Origin: Pseudogymnoascus destructans
Lineage: Eukaryota > Ascomycota > Leotiomycetes > Thelebolales > Thelebolaceae
NCBI RefSeq assembly: GCF_001641265.1
Contig: NW_020167526.1
Location: forward strand, 1,054,001-1,118,000
Length of the DNA: 64,000 nt
Reading direction: 5' to 3'
In this document: positions 10,571 through 21,149 of the stretch, piece by piece
Numbering within the stretch: the stretch's first letter is position 1
Layout: every line of letters begins with the position of its first letter
The notes under the pieces: generated by a model
What the model was told of the DNA's origin: nothing
Seen by the model: only the letters and a program-made list of their open reading frames with translations
Database searches by the model: none
Made by a program: the position numbers and the translations under genes

Positions 10571-11875
10571 ATGAGTGCGGCTTCGAACAATCCTGGGGAT
10601 GGTGGCATGGGCAACCTGGGAACTGGCGCGGGGGGGTCGGACAAGGGTGACGGTAAGGCAATCATGGACGATCCAGACTCTGTTACTGACTCGTTGGTAG
10701 ACCAGAAACCGACTCGTAATAGACCAGGCCGTGGGACACGAAAAATGAAAAACGTGTTTCGGGATATGAAGGCAATGTCCCGGGAGTTGAACCGTTCACT
10801 CAGGAGCCGAGGAAGTGATGAAGTAGTGGAGGGCACTGTGGAAGAAATGCACCATCCTAATATCGGTAGCAGTGGACCGGGCGTGCCAGCAACTGAAGAG
10901 GCGGACGACATCGTCGGAACATCTACGGAAGCAGCGCGGGATATCGTAACCTCCAACCCCGGCGTTGACGTGGAGAACCGTGCAGGTCCCAGTAGGAGGA
11001 GGACAGAGTGCTCATCTCAGGAGGAGGCTGTAGCTGCTGAGGCTGTGGATGTATATCGAGATTATTATCGGAGAGTGGTAGCCTATAATGAGAACCCTTC
11101 GGCAGCACCAACTATGCTGGTGGTGGCTCACGATCCGATTCTGCTTGCTCGATTCCCTGGAATGGGTCCAATAAAGCCGGCGAAACCCAGAAATGAAATA
11201 GAAGAAAGGAGAGCTAAAGAGCAATCAAGGCCACGCAGGTGGGACAAAGTGCGCGTTAAAGATTTTGCAGAAATCGCAGAGAATAAAGCAGCCTACCATA
11301 AGGCCAAGGCTGCTGAGGAGGCCGGACCGGAGGGCCAGCCGCCGAGCAGGGAACCTGATTTGAGACACTTCGACCCGAGTTCCGAAGCACAAACGTCGCT
11401 CCGGAGGTCGGAGGAAAGGAGAAGGGACGAGAAGCGAAAGTCTGATGAAAGGAGGTCGAGAGAACAATCCGGCGAAGAACCTCCGAAATGGCCAACTGTT
11501 AGATCTCTGATCCCTCCTGACTCTCCGGCTCCTGCAGGGCCCGTGATTCCTCCTGGGTCTCAGATATCTCGTGGGCCTCAAGGCCCTGCTATGTTTTCAG
11601 CGCCCGCTGAGCCTGGAACCCCTTCTAAGGATCCGGCGCCTGTCGAACCTGTTGAGCCTGTCGAGCCTGGCGCCTCTGATGAACCGGGAAAACCTACTGA
11701 GCCTGTTGCTGAGCCTGTTGACCCTGGCGCCTCTGGTGAACCAGTAAAGCCTACCGATCCTGTTGAGCTTGTCGAGCCTGACGCCTCTGGTGAACCGGGA
11801 AAGCCCACTGAGACTCCTGAGAACGATGAAGAAGGAGACAGATCAGGAAGGAAAAGGAAGTGGTGTTGTTTATGA
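10571..11875 (+). CDS. Disordered Pro/Glu-rich hypothetical protein, Cys-Cys C-terminus
   Basis: Single-exon 434-aa frame with ATG at 10571. The N-terminal third is Gly/Asp-rich and then basic (RNRPGRGTRKMKNVFRDMKA). A short possibly helical region (residues about 215-250, KVRVKDFAEIAENKAAYHKA) precedes a highly charged RS/ER-rich segment. The C-terminal part has imperfect repeats of an EPVEPGASGEPGKPTEP-type unit, about three copies, encoded near 11640-11815. The protein ends GRKRKWCCL: a basic cluster followed by two cysteines. This is not a canonical CaaX box (Cys would have to be fourth from the end), but it resembles palmitoylated or otherwise lipidated tails. No family recognised; function unknown. 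The start overlaps the stop of an upstream open fragment (ATGA). Confidence 0.6.
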   Translation: MSAASNNPGDGGMGNLGTGAGGSDKGDGKAIMDDPDSVTDSLVDQKPTRNRPGRGTRKMKNVFRDMKAMSRELNRSLRSRGSDEVVEGTVEEMHHPNIGSSGPGVPATEEADDIVGTSTEAARDIVTSNPGVDVENRAGPSRRRTECSSQEEAVAAEAVDVYRDYYRRVVAYNENPSAAPTMLVVAHDPILLARFPGMGPIKPAKPRNEIEERRAKEQSRPRRWDKVRVKDFAEIAENKAAYHKAKAAEEAGPEGQPPSREPDLRHFDPSSEAQTSLRRSEERRRDEKRKSDERRSREQSGEEPPKWPTVRSLIPPDSPAPAGPVIPPGSQISRGPQGPAMFSAPAEPGTPSKDPAPVEPVEPVEPGASDEPGKPTEPVAEPVDPGASGEPVKPTDPVELVEPDASGEPGKPTETPENDEEGDRSGRKRKWCCL

Positions 11876-12401
11876 GAAAGAAGATGGAAGATGGTATTTG
11901 GGAAGTCGGATGGGGTGGCACATACAGAGTTATGAGCAGCATGGAGTTGGGTTATTACCTTTGGCGCGCACTGATGGATGCGTGGGCCTGTTTAGATTGG
12001 CCTCGACAGCAATAAGTAAGGGATAAGATGCACTGTAGCATTAACAGCATTACAGATAAGCGTTTTCAAATAAAATCTCCTTTTACCAACCTATTTCCTA
12101 TTGCTATTGATATAGTGTATGCGCCTAGCGATATACTCGAATTCTCACCCACTAACTATTTTACAATACTCACATCATATACTATTCCCCCTTGTATGAT
12201 TGTAACGACCCGCAAAAGTATTGCCAGAGCTTGGCAGGATCGCTCACCAGAACTGAAAGAAGCAGTAAAAACAGCGGGGATAGTAGAGATAGCATAACCA
12301 TATTATTTATATCCTATATGAGACCATTTCCTTAAATTAGATCCAGTCCAATAAATAAATAAAAGATAAGCAAGCAATATCTACGCCAGTCCAACATCCC
12401 C
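11876..12401. other. Intergenic, no gene seen
   Basis: This stretch holds the 3' side of the Pro/Glu-rich gene and the 3' side of the minus-strand urb2 gene, so it is a convergent spacer. AATAAATAAATAAAAG at 12350-12365 could serve polyadenylation on the plus strand. Nothing else is recognised. Confidence 0.4.
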
Positions 12402-15400
12402 CTAATTCCCCTTCCACTTCCCGAACCGAACCCATTCCCCAATCAACCCCCTCAGCACATCCCTCCCACTCCTATCCATCTCCTCTCCCAACACCTTCCG
12501 TCCCTCCGCACCCATAGCCGAAAACACCGTCCAAAGACCCCTCTTCAGCTCCTCCCGCACCGCAAGCTGCATCCGAGAACTCGGATCGAGACTCAGCTTC
12601 ACATACGCCCCCACGATAACAGGTAGGTGCGCGCCAGCTTGGCGCTTAGCCTTCGCCGTCGCCGAGACGAGCGGGGTGGCAGTGGACGCGCGCACCGCTG
12701 TGGCGGCCGGGTCAGCGATAGTGGTAAGCAGACGCGTGTAAGCCTCCGCATGCTTGGCGCCGAGTTCCGCAGTGAATAGCGGGGCGAGCAGCGCAAGCAG
12801 CGCGAGGTTAAGTAGCGGCGCGCGCGAGGTGACGGATAACCGGTGCGTAGTGAGGAGGACACCCAGGAGGGAGGTTAAGTGCGTGTGTGTCCGCGCCGGT
12901 GAGAATCGGGGGCGCGAGAGGTGCGCGGGGATGGCAGCGAGGGTGCTTTCGATAGCGTGTTGGGTTATGCAGCGCGGTTTTGTGCGGAGGGTGTGTGAGA
13001 GGATGGAGGTGAGGAGGGAGAGGTGGGGGAGGGATGGGGGGGAGATGAGGGTTTTGGTTAGGGAGGTGTAGATTGTTGAGAGGGAGTTTTTGGCGTCGGC
13101 GGCGGTGGAGGGGGGGGATTGGTCTGTGGTGGTGTTAGGGAGGGATGGGGTGGGGGGGGGTGGACTGACCTTCGCACGACTCGAGCACGTAGTGTATGGC
13201 TAACAGCTTGTCGAGGTTCTGTGCGCTACCGGGGAGTAGGCCTCGTACCACTAGATCACGCTTCTCGCTCTCACCCATCGTTGCGGTCTTTGCCTGCATG
13301 GCTCTCATGATAGCGACTCTACCAGCAGAGGTTGTGACATCTTCGTCGAACAGGTCAGACTCCTCGACCTTCGAGGGCTCGGCGGTGTGCGTGATGAAGA
13401 ATGTCTTGATCTGGGACGCAAGAGCCGGATTCCTCTCTTCCACATCCTTTGCGCAAGTGGTTGCGTCGTCGTAGAGATGGGGTAGCGAGCGCGGGCCCAC
13501 CTCCAATACCGGGTTCTCTAGAGCGCGGATGGTGCTGTAAAGCGACATGGAGCGCTCATCTGTCTCTCTCTTCAGCTTGGAAGGCTTCTGCACCAAGCGC
13601 CTCAGGTTTGATACGAATTCGTCTCTGAACGCTGTCTTGATTTCCGAAATCTTCTCGGCGGTCACCCCTTCAACTTTCAGCACCCTCGACTCGTTTGAGG
13701 CGAGGAAAGATAAGAAGACTACAGCCAGTTGGATTCGTCCACAGCCAATTGTGGACTTGCTGCTATCATCAGGGCCACGGAGACGTAGTTCAGTCAACAT
13801 GTCCCTAACAAAGGTGTCACTTTTGGCTTGGCCAATGGTGTCACCGATATGCCCAAGCGTTCGTCGAGCATACTCGGCAAAGGCATCAAGAGGCGCCCTC
13901 GGACCCGGACTCAGTTCCGAAATAGCTTGCGAAATAGAATCAAGATCTTTATAAGTGAACCCCTCATAAATGGTAGGTCTTTCCATCATCTTCATCTTCA
14001 GACTGATGACGGCGGCGTCAATATTGCTCATTCGATAAGCTAATGTCTTGGTATCATTGAGTGATGGTTCTGGCGCCGCTGGTGGCCAGGCCTTGAGCAC
14101 GCGCTCCCTGATGCTCCTCTTGAATACTTCGATGGGCAGGCTGTTTAGGCATTCGATCGCGAAGCCGTTGCATGACGACCGGCTTTCGATCGGATTGCTT
14201 TCATGAGTGCCGCTCTTCAATATGATATCAATGATGATTTCTATAAATAGTATGATTAGCTTCGTGCTTCGTCCAACATATTTGCCGGGTGCATACCAAT
14301 TAACTCCTGATCATCCAGAATGTCATCGTTCTTCAACATCGTCCGCCAGAGCCCAGGGAAGGCATCATTGTTGCGTCGGAGCCAGCCATTGGGGCTGTTC
14401 TCTGCGCTGAAAGGGGTCGTCATCGATGCGAGCCAGAACAAGGTCTGGAGGACTGGTTCCCCATTTTTAACCGGAGCCGCGACAACCCTAATAAATATTA
14501 GCAGGAGAGAGAGACGCTGGGGATTCAGCATAAAACGTACTTGATGAGCTTCGGATAATCGACGAGGATGATCTTGGCAAGGGCGAATGCAGTATCGGGG
14601 GTTTGAAGCTTGATAGCAATAGAACGCCTCGCTGCGTCCTTCTTCTTCGACCCCTTCCCGCTGGGTGCAAACCACGGAATCGCATCCTCCTTAAAGAAAG
14701 ACTGCGTTACATCGTTCATAGCCAGAACAAGCTTTTCATTGGCCAATTCCTTGTTCACCAACGATAGCAAAGTATGCTGCGAGGCTGCGCTCCTGAATAG
14801 CTCGACGAGCGAGTTGGACGTTGTTACAATGATGCGTGCATTAGATACATGATTGGCCATGTCTGCTTCGCTACCCCACTGCTTTTGGAAGGCCGTCAGA
14901 GAGGTCGCGTCCATAATGTGCGTCAGGATTTGCGGTTGTCGGAGCTTATAACGTTCTGGGACATCCTTATGTGCCATAGCCCAGGAAAAGGCCCACAGCG
15001 GGAGTTCTGTAGTGCCGACAGTTTCTTCGCGGGTAAGTGCGCCGGCGACAGCATCCATCATCACCAGAGCGGGCCCTGGGCTGCCTGTCTTCTCCCGGAT
15101 TCCATCTAGAACAGACTTGATCTGCTCCGAAGTCAAAGAAGCCTCCATGATTTCCTTCAGCTTTGCGAGGAGTGCATCATCCTCCCAAGCCCCGAAATGA
15201 CCCAACTCATGTTTTGATGGGCGCTCTGAAATGATAGAATCAAATGCAACAAGCTGTTCGTACCAATGGTTGATAAAGCCCGTCAGATCACGAGCCTTGG
15301 CGAAATCGCCCATCAGTGGCACGAGGATCTTGTCAACATATGTATCTGCCTTATCAGGCCACTCTGGTGTTGTTGACAGGAGGGTGATACGCGATAATAG

Positions 15401-16681
15401 CTCTTTGAGTAGATCCTTCTCGACGACATTCGGGATGGTGAAGACGAGGCCATCCAAAGCGATCACTGTGGCGATGATCTCCTCATCCGTTCCTTCACTA
15501 TGAAGCCCACACTCCCAAGTAATAGACCGCAAAAGATCAATGTCCAGCGGAATCTTGTGCTCTAAGCACATCTTCATCATCTTGTTAATAGCTCCATTCT
15601 TGACCTCCCTTTGGTCAGTTGGGCAAGCATCAGAGAGGACCCTGAAGAGGGCCTGTAGCCATGCGGCATCCTGGGTGCGGCTGCGATGCGTACTATTTGG
15701 TTGTAAGCTGTGAATCGCGTTTTCGAAAAGGACGGGCGCCAAATCGGGTCTCGCGGCCACAGCGTTGGTGACGAACGATGCGAGGACATCCGTTGTCTTG
15801 GAGGCTGTATAGGCGTTTCTTGCCGGTAGGATGATGTTGCGGCTCAGAAGCTGCTCAAGCTGTGTTTGCCACTGCGGAAGGAGCTCCGGGGACGAGGATA
15901 GGTTTAGCAACGGCTCCAGACAGTGCGTCGAGAATAGGAGGCTATCATCACCGCCATCCATGCGCGCCTTCCATGTCTCGATGAATGGAGTAAGCCACGC
16001 AGCAAGTTGCGCCTCATCACCCCTATCTCGGGTAAGCCGACACAACTCGAGCCATGACCCAAGCAGCTTCGCCGATTCCTCAGGAGCAAGCCTGGTCACG
16101 GACTTCATGTACTCAGCCGCAAAAGCTTCGCCCTCCAGTTGTTCCTCCGGCGTCGCAAGCCCCACAATCTGCTCGAGAACCTCGTGCATCGCCTCCGCAA
16201 CATCATAAGTCTCCTCCTCAATATTCCCATTCGTCACAACTTCCTCTCCCCTCTTCCTCTTCCTCGACCCCGATTTATCAGCCTTAAGCACCTCCTCTTC
16301 CTTCCTCTCCATCTTCCTCCTCCCAACCGCCTCCTCAGAACCCAACCTCAACATCCCCACCCCCTTCCGCTCATTCAAACACCTCGCCGCCGTCGGCACC
16401 GGCACCCTCTGCACGAGACACCTCAGCAGTCTCCACGCCTGTGGACAACGTCTAGCCTCCTCACTCCCCAACTTCTTCAGCAGCCATCTCAGCACCCACT
16501 CCTCCCTGCCGTGAAAATTGCCCGTCCTCGCCTCCCCCGGCGTCGTGATAGCCGTCTGCAGGAAATCGAGCCACTCGATGCCAGCGAACTGGCCCGCCTG
16601 CTCGAGTTGCTCCGCGATAGGAGCGTCTTCCTTCTCGAGCTCTGCGAGCTTCGTCTGCGCCTCTTTCGCCTTCAATATCAT
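12402..16681 (-). CDS. urb2: Urb2/Npa2-type nucleolar ribosome-biogenesis protein, four exons
   Basis: Exons 16681-14541, 14487-14297, 14240-13170 and 13123-12402 sum to 4125 nt, exactly 1375 codons, giving 1374 aa. The three introns (53, 56 and 46 nt) have GTACGT, GTATGC and GTCAGT donors, a TAAT/TAAC-type branch sequence and TAG or CAG acceptors. The protein is a long helical repeat without catalytic motifs. The C-terminal block, including LKRGLWTVFSAMGAEGRK and ending GLIGEWVRFGKWKGN, matches the Urb2/Npa2 C-terminal domain as I know it. A basic, acidic-flanked tract (SGSRKRKRGEE) near residue 140 could be a nuclear localisation signal. Known members act in the nucleolus in early 60S pre-rRNA processing with Npa1. 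The start is the first ATG of the large exon; a small upstream exon (GTACGT donor next to ATGACAATG near 16730) is possible. Confidence 0.85.
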
Positions 16682-17550
16682 CTATCAGCAATATCCCCGC
16701 AAGCCTGGTATAGTGGGGTACGTACCATTGTCATTGTCAAAGGTCCACCGTTGGAAGAGGGAAGCTGGCAGGTGCAAGCTTCTAGAGCGGTACGACCATT
16801 TACTATTGCAGGAATAATTTGGGGTGAATGGGCAGAATCCCAGATTGCGCCACCGCCTTCCTTACTTCCTCTAGCGCCAACGTCCGAGCTCCCTATCACA
16901 TTTCGATATCACGTGACCATGGGACGATTTTTATTATTATTATTGCAACGTTTTTTACAGCGGCAATGCAAGGCTACGACCAACAGGCTGGATGAATAGA
17001 AACACTAGGCGATGAATAGAAACACTAGGCATACAATGGCATCGGATGAACGGGTAAGGCGACACACACTCTCTCCCCTCCCTCCCCTCCCTCCCCTCCC
17101 TCCCCTCTCGCTCCTTTCCCTCCCCTCCCTCCCTCCCTAGCCCAGAAACGGGATCGGCCAGCACGCTCCATCCAGCAGCATCACGAGGCATCAGATCCGA
17201 TCCCCCATCCTCCTGCGCCCACCCCCATCGGGTTCGGCCTGGCCTCACTCTCGAGGGCGGGAGTGGGCGCTTGGAAGGGAAGGGGCTTTGCAATTTCGGC
17301 ACGATACGAGGGGGGCACAGCAGAGGAGGGAGGGCTGCGCAATTCGCGTACCTGATGGATCCGAGTCGTAGTGACGGAGGCCGAGTTGGGGCTCACCGAT
17401 CGTGGTGGAGCGCTGTACGACGGCGGAGGGCGCACCCCGCTTAGATCAGGGGGTGCTAGGCAGCGCGTTTTGCTCAGCGCGCTGTTGTGCGAGCCTTGGG
17501 GGCGGGAGTGAGAAGGGGAGGAGGGGAAGAAGGGAAAGAAGGGGAAGAAG
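16682..17550. other. Gene-poor flank with a CCCTC tract
   Basis: This contains the promoter side of urb2 and then low-complexity DNA. Positions 17070-17138 are a pure-pyrimidine tract of repeated CCCTCCCTCC-type units. A short direct duplication of a 20-nt segment (GATGAATAGAAACACTAGGC) lies at about 16992-17030. No gene is supported. Confidence 0.55.
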
Positions 17551-17551
17551 G

Positions 17552-17949
17552 AGAAGAAGGGAAGAAGGGGAATAGGGTACCCTCCCTCTGACTCTAGGGG
17601 AAGAAGGGGAATAGGGTACCCTCCCTCTGACTCTAGGGGAAGAAGGGGAATATGGTACCCTCCCTCTGACTCTAGGGGAAGAAGGGGAATAGGATACCCT
17701 CCCTCTAACTCTAGGGGAAGAAGGGGAATAGGGTACCCTCCCTCTGACTCTAGGGGAAGAAGGGGCATAGGGTACCCTCCCTCTGACTCTAGGGGAAGAA
17801 GGGGCATAGGGTACCCTCCCTCTGACTCTAGGGGAAGAAGGGGAATAGGGTACCCTCCCTCTGACTCTAGGGGAAGAAGGGGAATAGGGTACCCTCCCTC
17901 TAACTCTAGGGGAAGAAGGGGCATAGGATACCCTCCCTCTGACTCTAGG
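17552..17949. repeat. Minisatellite, about ten 39-bp units
   Basis: A 39-bp unit containing GGGGAAGAAGGGG, then GGTACCCTCCCTCTGACTCTA, is repeated about ten times with only single-base variants (GGTACC or GATACC; GACTCT or AACTCT; AATA or CATA). The near-identity indicates recent expansion or homogenisation. Because 39 is a multiple of three, two minus-strand frames stay open across it and give 13-residue repeats, but there is no other sign of a protein. Confidence 0.9.
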
Positions 17950-18484
17950 TGTGAGAGCGAAAGCATACCTAAGGACCTCAAAACTTACGTCTTCGCATCT
18001 CCCCCATCTCCATCCCTCCTCCATCGACACACGACACACGACACACGGTGACCCCCACGGAAATGTAATATGCGATGTGGTGGTCCCCCACAATCTGAGG
18101 CAATTAAGACGGCAGCAGGAGCAGCGGGAGCAGCAGCTGAGGCAGCGTCGCGGCGGAATAAATGCACATCCCTATTCCGACCCGCATCGCTCACTCCCTG
18201 CAGCCCTCCTGCCCCGACACCTCCGACACCTCTCCCACCTACCTCTCTCAGTATCAGTACTTCAGCAGCACCTACATCGCTGCACCTCGTAGCCCCGCCC
18301 GCCTGTTCTTCAGCCAGCAAGGGCAAGGTACCCCCTGACAGAGCCAGCACGCAAGCACGCAAGCAAGAAGCAAGCCATACGGGCATGCAGCCGCGGGCGT
18401 CGGCATGCTCTGGCAAGCCAGCAGGCACGTGGCCGCTCTTGCTATCTATCGCTGTCGCGATATTACAACAGAGGGGTGTCGTGC
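17950..18484. other. Intergenic, no gene seen
   Basis: GC-rich sequence with short repeats such as CGACACACGACACACG near 18025. Open frames on both strands look compositional. Nothing is recognised. Confidence 0.4.
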
Positions 18485-18578
18485 GATAGGGCAGCAGCGA
18501 GACCTACCTTCCGGGAGAGAGGCGTGGGCACGATAGGGCAGCAGCGAGACCTACCTTCCGGGAGAGAGGCGTGGGCAC
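18485..18578. repeat. Perfect 47-bp tandem duplication
   Basis: Positions 18485-18531 and 18532-18578 are the same 47-bp sequence (starts GATAGGGCAGCAGCGAGACC, ends GCGTGGGCAC), with no mismatch seen. It is a two-copy tandem repeat in otherwise unannotated DNA. Confidence 0.9.
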
Positions 18579-18934
18579 GGTCGATCGGGTGGAGGCATGG
18601 CTACATACAGTACTATACGTAGTTGCTGTGGTGTTTCGAGCAGCGGCGTGGCGTACTTGGTAAGCCTTGGAAATGGGTACTTGGGGGGCAAGTAAGTATG
18701 TAGTGGGGGAGGGGAGGCGAGGGTACGAGAGTTTCAAACAGCATCCCGTGAACGGGACGGAAGATGGCAGGGCGCCCTATGCCGAGCAGACCTGCGTCTC
18801 GGGTCGTCGGGGCGGTTGCTTGGGTTGTCAAAGTCAAGTCCCCCCCTGCTGGGACGGGATGAGGCTTGTTTGGCGTCATCGTTTCGGGGGAGCCACTGGT
18901 GCGGAGATGGCGCTGTTGGGGAGAGGGTATTTAT

Positions 18935-19185
18935 GGAATGAGCCGTGTTGGTTAGACGAAGCCAACGCCGAGGCGACGATATCCCCTCTGCCCTCAGACC
19001 TGTGGGATATTATTACCCATATACCCACAACTAAGCAAAAGCAAAAGCAAAAGCAAAAGCCTGCCGGCCTGCCTGCTAACCAGCTCTGGTGGTGCACGAA
19101 AGCACTCCTCTACCGTGACGTGCATAGGCATCTCCGCCATGTCCAATCCTCAGCACGCCCCTCACCACTCGACGCACGTACGTAT
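18935..19185 (+). CDS. Possible F-box-like fragment
   Basis: A plus-strand open frame contains ATISPLPSDLWDIITHIP, then a run of Lys-Gln repeats, then LWWCTKALLYRDVHRHLRHV. LP-S-DLW-II--IP followed by a CxxxLYRDVH motif is the general pattern of fungal F-box proteins, in which the F-box recruits Skp1 for SCF ubiquitin ligases. The (KQ)n tract comes from a simple AAGCAA repeat at about 19035-19058 that sits in the middle of the domain. A possible donor (GTACGT) is at about 19180. No start or downstream exon could be confirmed, so this may be a relic. Confidence 0.3.
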
Positions 19186-19628
19186 ATACACACATGTATA
19201 TCTCACTGTAGTAATAATAGTGGTGCTAGGGCGGCATGGGGTTTCGAAAATGGTTTGCAAAGTTCGTTTACTTGTGTGGTTTAGTTGTGTTTGTTGTAAG
19301 GTGGGGGTTGGTGGTGGGTTAATGACGCAGAAAAGCAACAACGAGTTACGGAGTAGTTGGGGGAGATAGGGGAGATAGGGGATAACAGGGGGCGGGGATG
19401 GGACAAGCTAAGAGGTTGCCTATGCTATGACGTGGGTAACTTAGCGCGATGGGGCAGCACGACACAACCTCGCACACCGAAGACTTGGTAGGATGGTAGG
19501 AGGGCTCAATGCCAACTGACCAGTAAATCTGGGGTTTTGTAATGAAAAAGAGGTTGGCGGGGTTGATACTTTGGTACGTACTATTATTTCCGGTAGAGTC
19601 AGGCTCGCTCGTATACTCGTCATTTTAA

Positions 19629-19682
19629 AGAACAACAACAACAACAACAACAACAACGACGACGACAACAACAACAACAACG

Positions 19683-19730
<48 letters not shown>

Positions 19731-19738
19731 ACAACAAC
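19629..19738. repeat. (AAC)n microsatellite
   Basis: Roughly 110 nt of AAC/ACA trinucleotide repeats with scattered ACG interruptions. It creates poly-Asn or poly-Leu open frames on either strand that should not be read as genes. Confidence 0.95.
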
Positions 19739-20925
19739 CCCGTCAGCAAGATGCAGCCAATGCAACTGGGGTCAGTGAGGCGCACATGACCGCGGGGCAT
19801 GACCAAGAAGTCGGGATAACTGGGGATGCCTGACCCATGTCCCGACAAGGAGTAGTCAAGGCAACGATCAGCGTACCTGTTGCCTGTGCAGGAAGCACTC
19901 AGGATGCGGTGTGGTGCAGAACATCGCCCTCTAAACTCGTGGCGCCCGTGCTTTCTGTGCTTCTGGGTGCTTTCTGTGCTTCTGGTCCGCTGGTTGGCTG
20001 GCTTACGACCCCATACGTGGCTGTTTCGTGGGTACTCGTACGAAACGAAGCCATCACATTCGGAATTTGCCTCGGCCGCAAAGAAACCTTTTTCGTGCTT
20101 GTGGTTGTGCTTGTGGTTGTGGTTGTGCTTGCAGAAGTGCGTGCAGAAGTGCTTGCCTCTGCCTCCCCTCAACTCGGGACCCGCCTGCACCAAGCTGCGT
20201 CGTGGCTCCGCAGCAAGCTCACCACCGCCCGGCGCAGGGCGCGGAATGGAATTGTTCGTTGGGGACCGGGAATCAGCGCAGCCGGCTGCCCGAAGGCGCA
20301 AGGATAGTATAGTTCTGATTGCGGGCTCGCGATTGGAGCCATCTGTCGTCGCCATATCACCGTCTGTTATAGGACGAGGTAAGTACCTGGGCGACGAGCT
20401 GAGGCAACGGGGGAATGGCGAGTCCGATTGGATGCCGTGCAGCAACTCTGATACTCTGCCAGCGTCGGCGGGAGCTTCGTTTGCTCGTGCGGCGGTAAGA
20501 TAGTCACGGCGATGTGCGACGCCGTCACGTCACCGCCACTTCATCCCTTCTCACACCCGGGTGAGCACATCTGATGCCCCCTCCCTCGCAGCAACAGCAA
20601 AAGGACAGCTGCAGGCAGTTTTTGTGGTGGGTTGGTGTTGGTTTGGTGGGTTGCGGTGGGAGACAGGTCATCTGTGTACCTGCCTCGCATGTTTGGAGGT
20701 TGTGTGATGGAGTAACCCCGTCGCACACATCTACCCCCAGCGGTTCCATTCAGCCCATTCAGATCACTGGGTCACTGGATGATTACCGAGTACCACCGAT
20801 TCACCACTGGTTCACAACCTCGCAGATCTGAGTAACGCTAAAGCTGACAAAAATGTGACAAAAGTGACGGTACGCTTGCGGTCGCCGTGCCTTCTCATGT
20901 GTGATGATGGGGAATGTACTCAGTA
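19739..20925. other. Gene-poor DNA, no supported gene
   Basis: Mixed-composition sequence containing a TTGTGGTTGTGC repeat tract near 20098-20150. Long minus-strand frames across 19441-20445 include poly-Leu and His-Asn-Lys repeats produced by microsatellites, with no convincing domain. The right edge is the TA target site of the pogo relic. Confidence 0.45.
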
Positions 20926-21149
20926 ATCGTCGTGACCAATTTTTCGCTTCGCTCAAGGTGCGGGGTTTCGCAATATGTAGGCTATAAGTACCACTACATA
21001 GTAATTTGTATGTAAAGGTACATACATAATCAATCATTGTAAGAAATTATCACTTCATCACTCCCACGCTCACTCCTACACTCACTCCTCCCACGCTCAC
21101 TCCCACCCTCGCTCTCGCACTCACTTGATCCTCTAGAGAATTGGGTTGC

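Noticed and set aside
17552..17949. CRISPR-like array of 39-bp repeats
   Set aside because: Units are directly contiguous with no unique spacers, and the organism is a fungus. It is a minisatellite.
19441..20445. 334-codon minus-strand open frame with poly-Leu and His-Asn-Lys repeats
   Set aside because: The repeats come from AAC and TTGTGG microsatellites, the rest has no domain, and the poly-Leu run is not a believable membrane segment.
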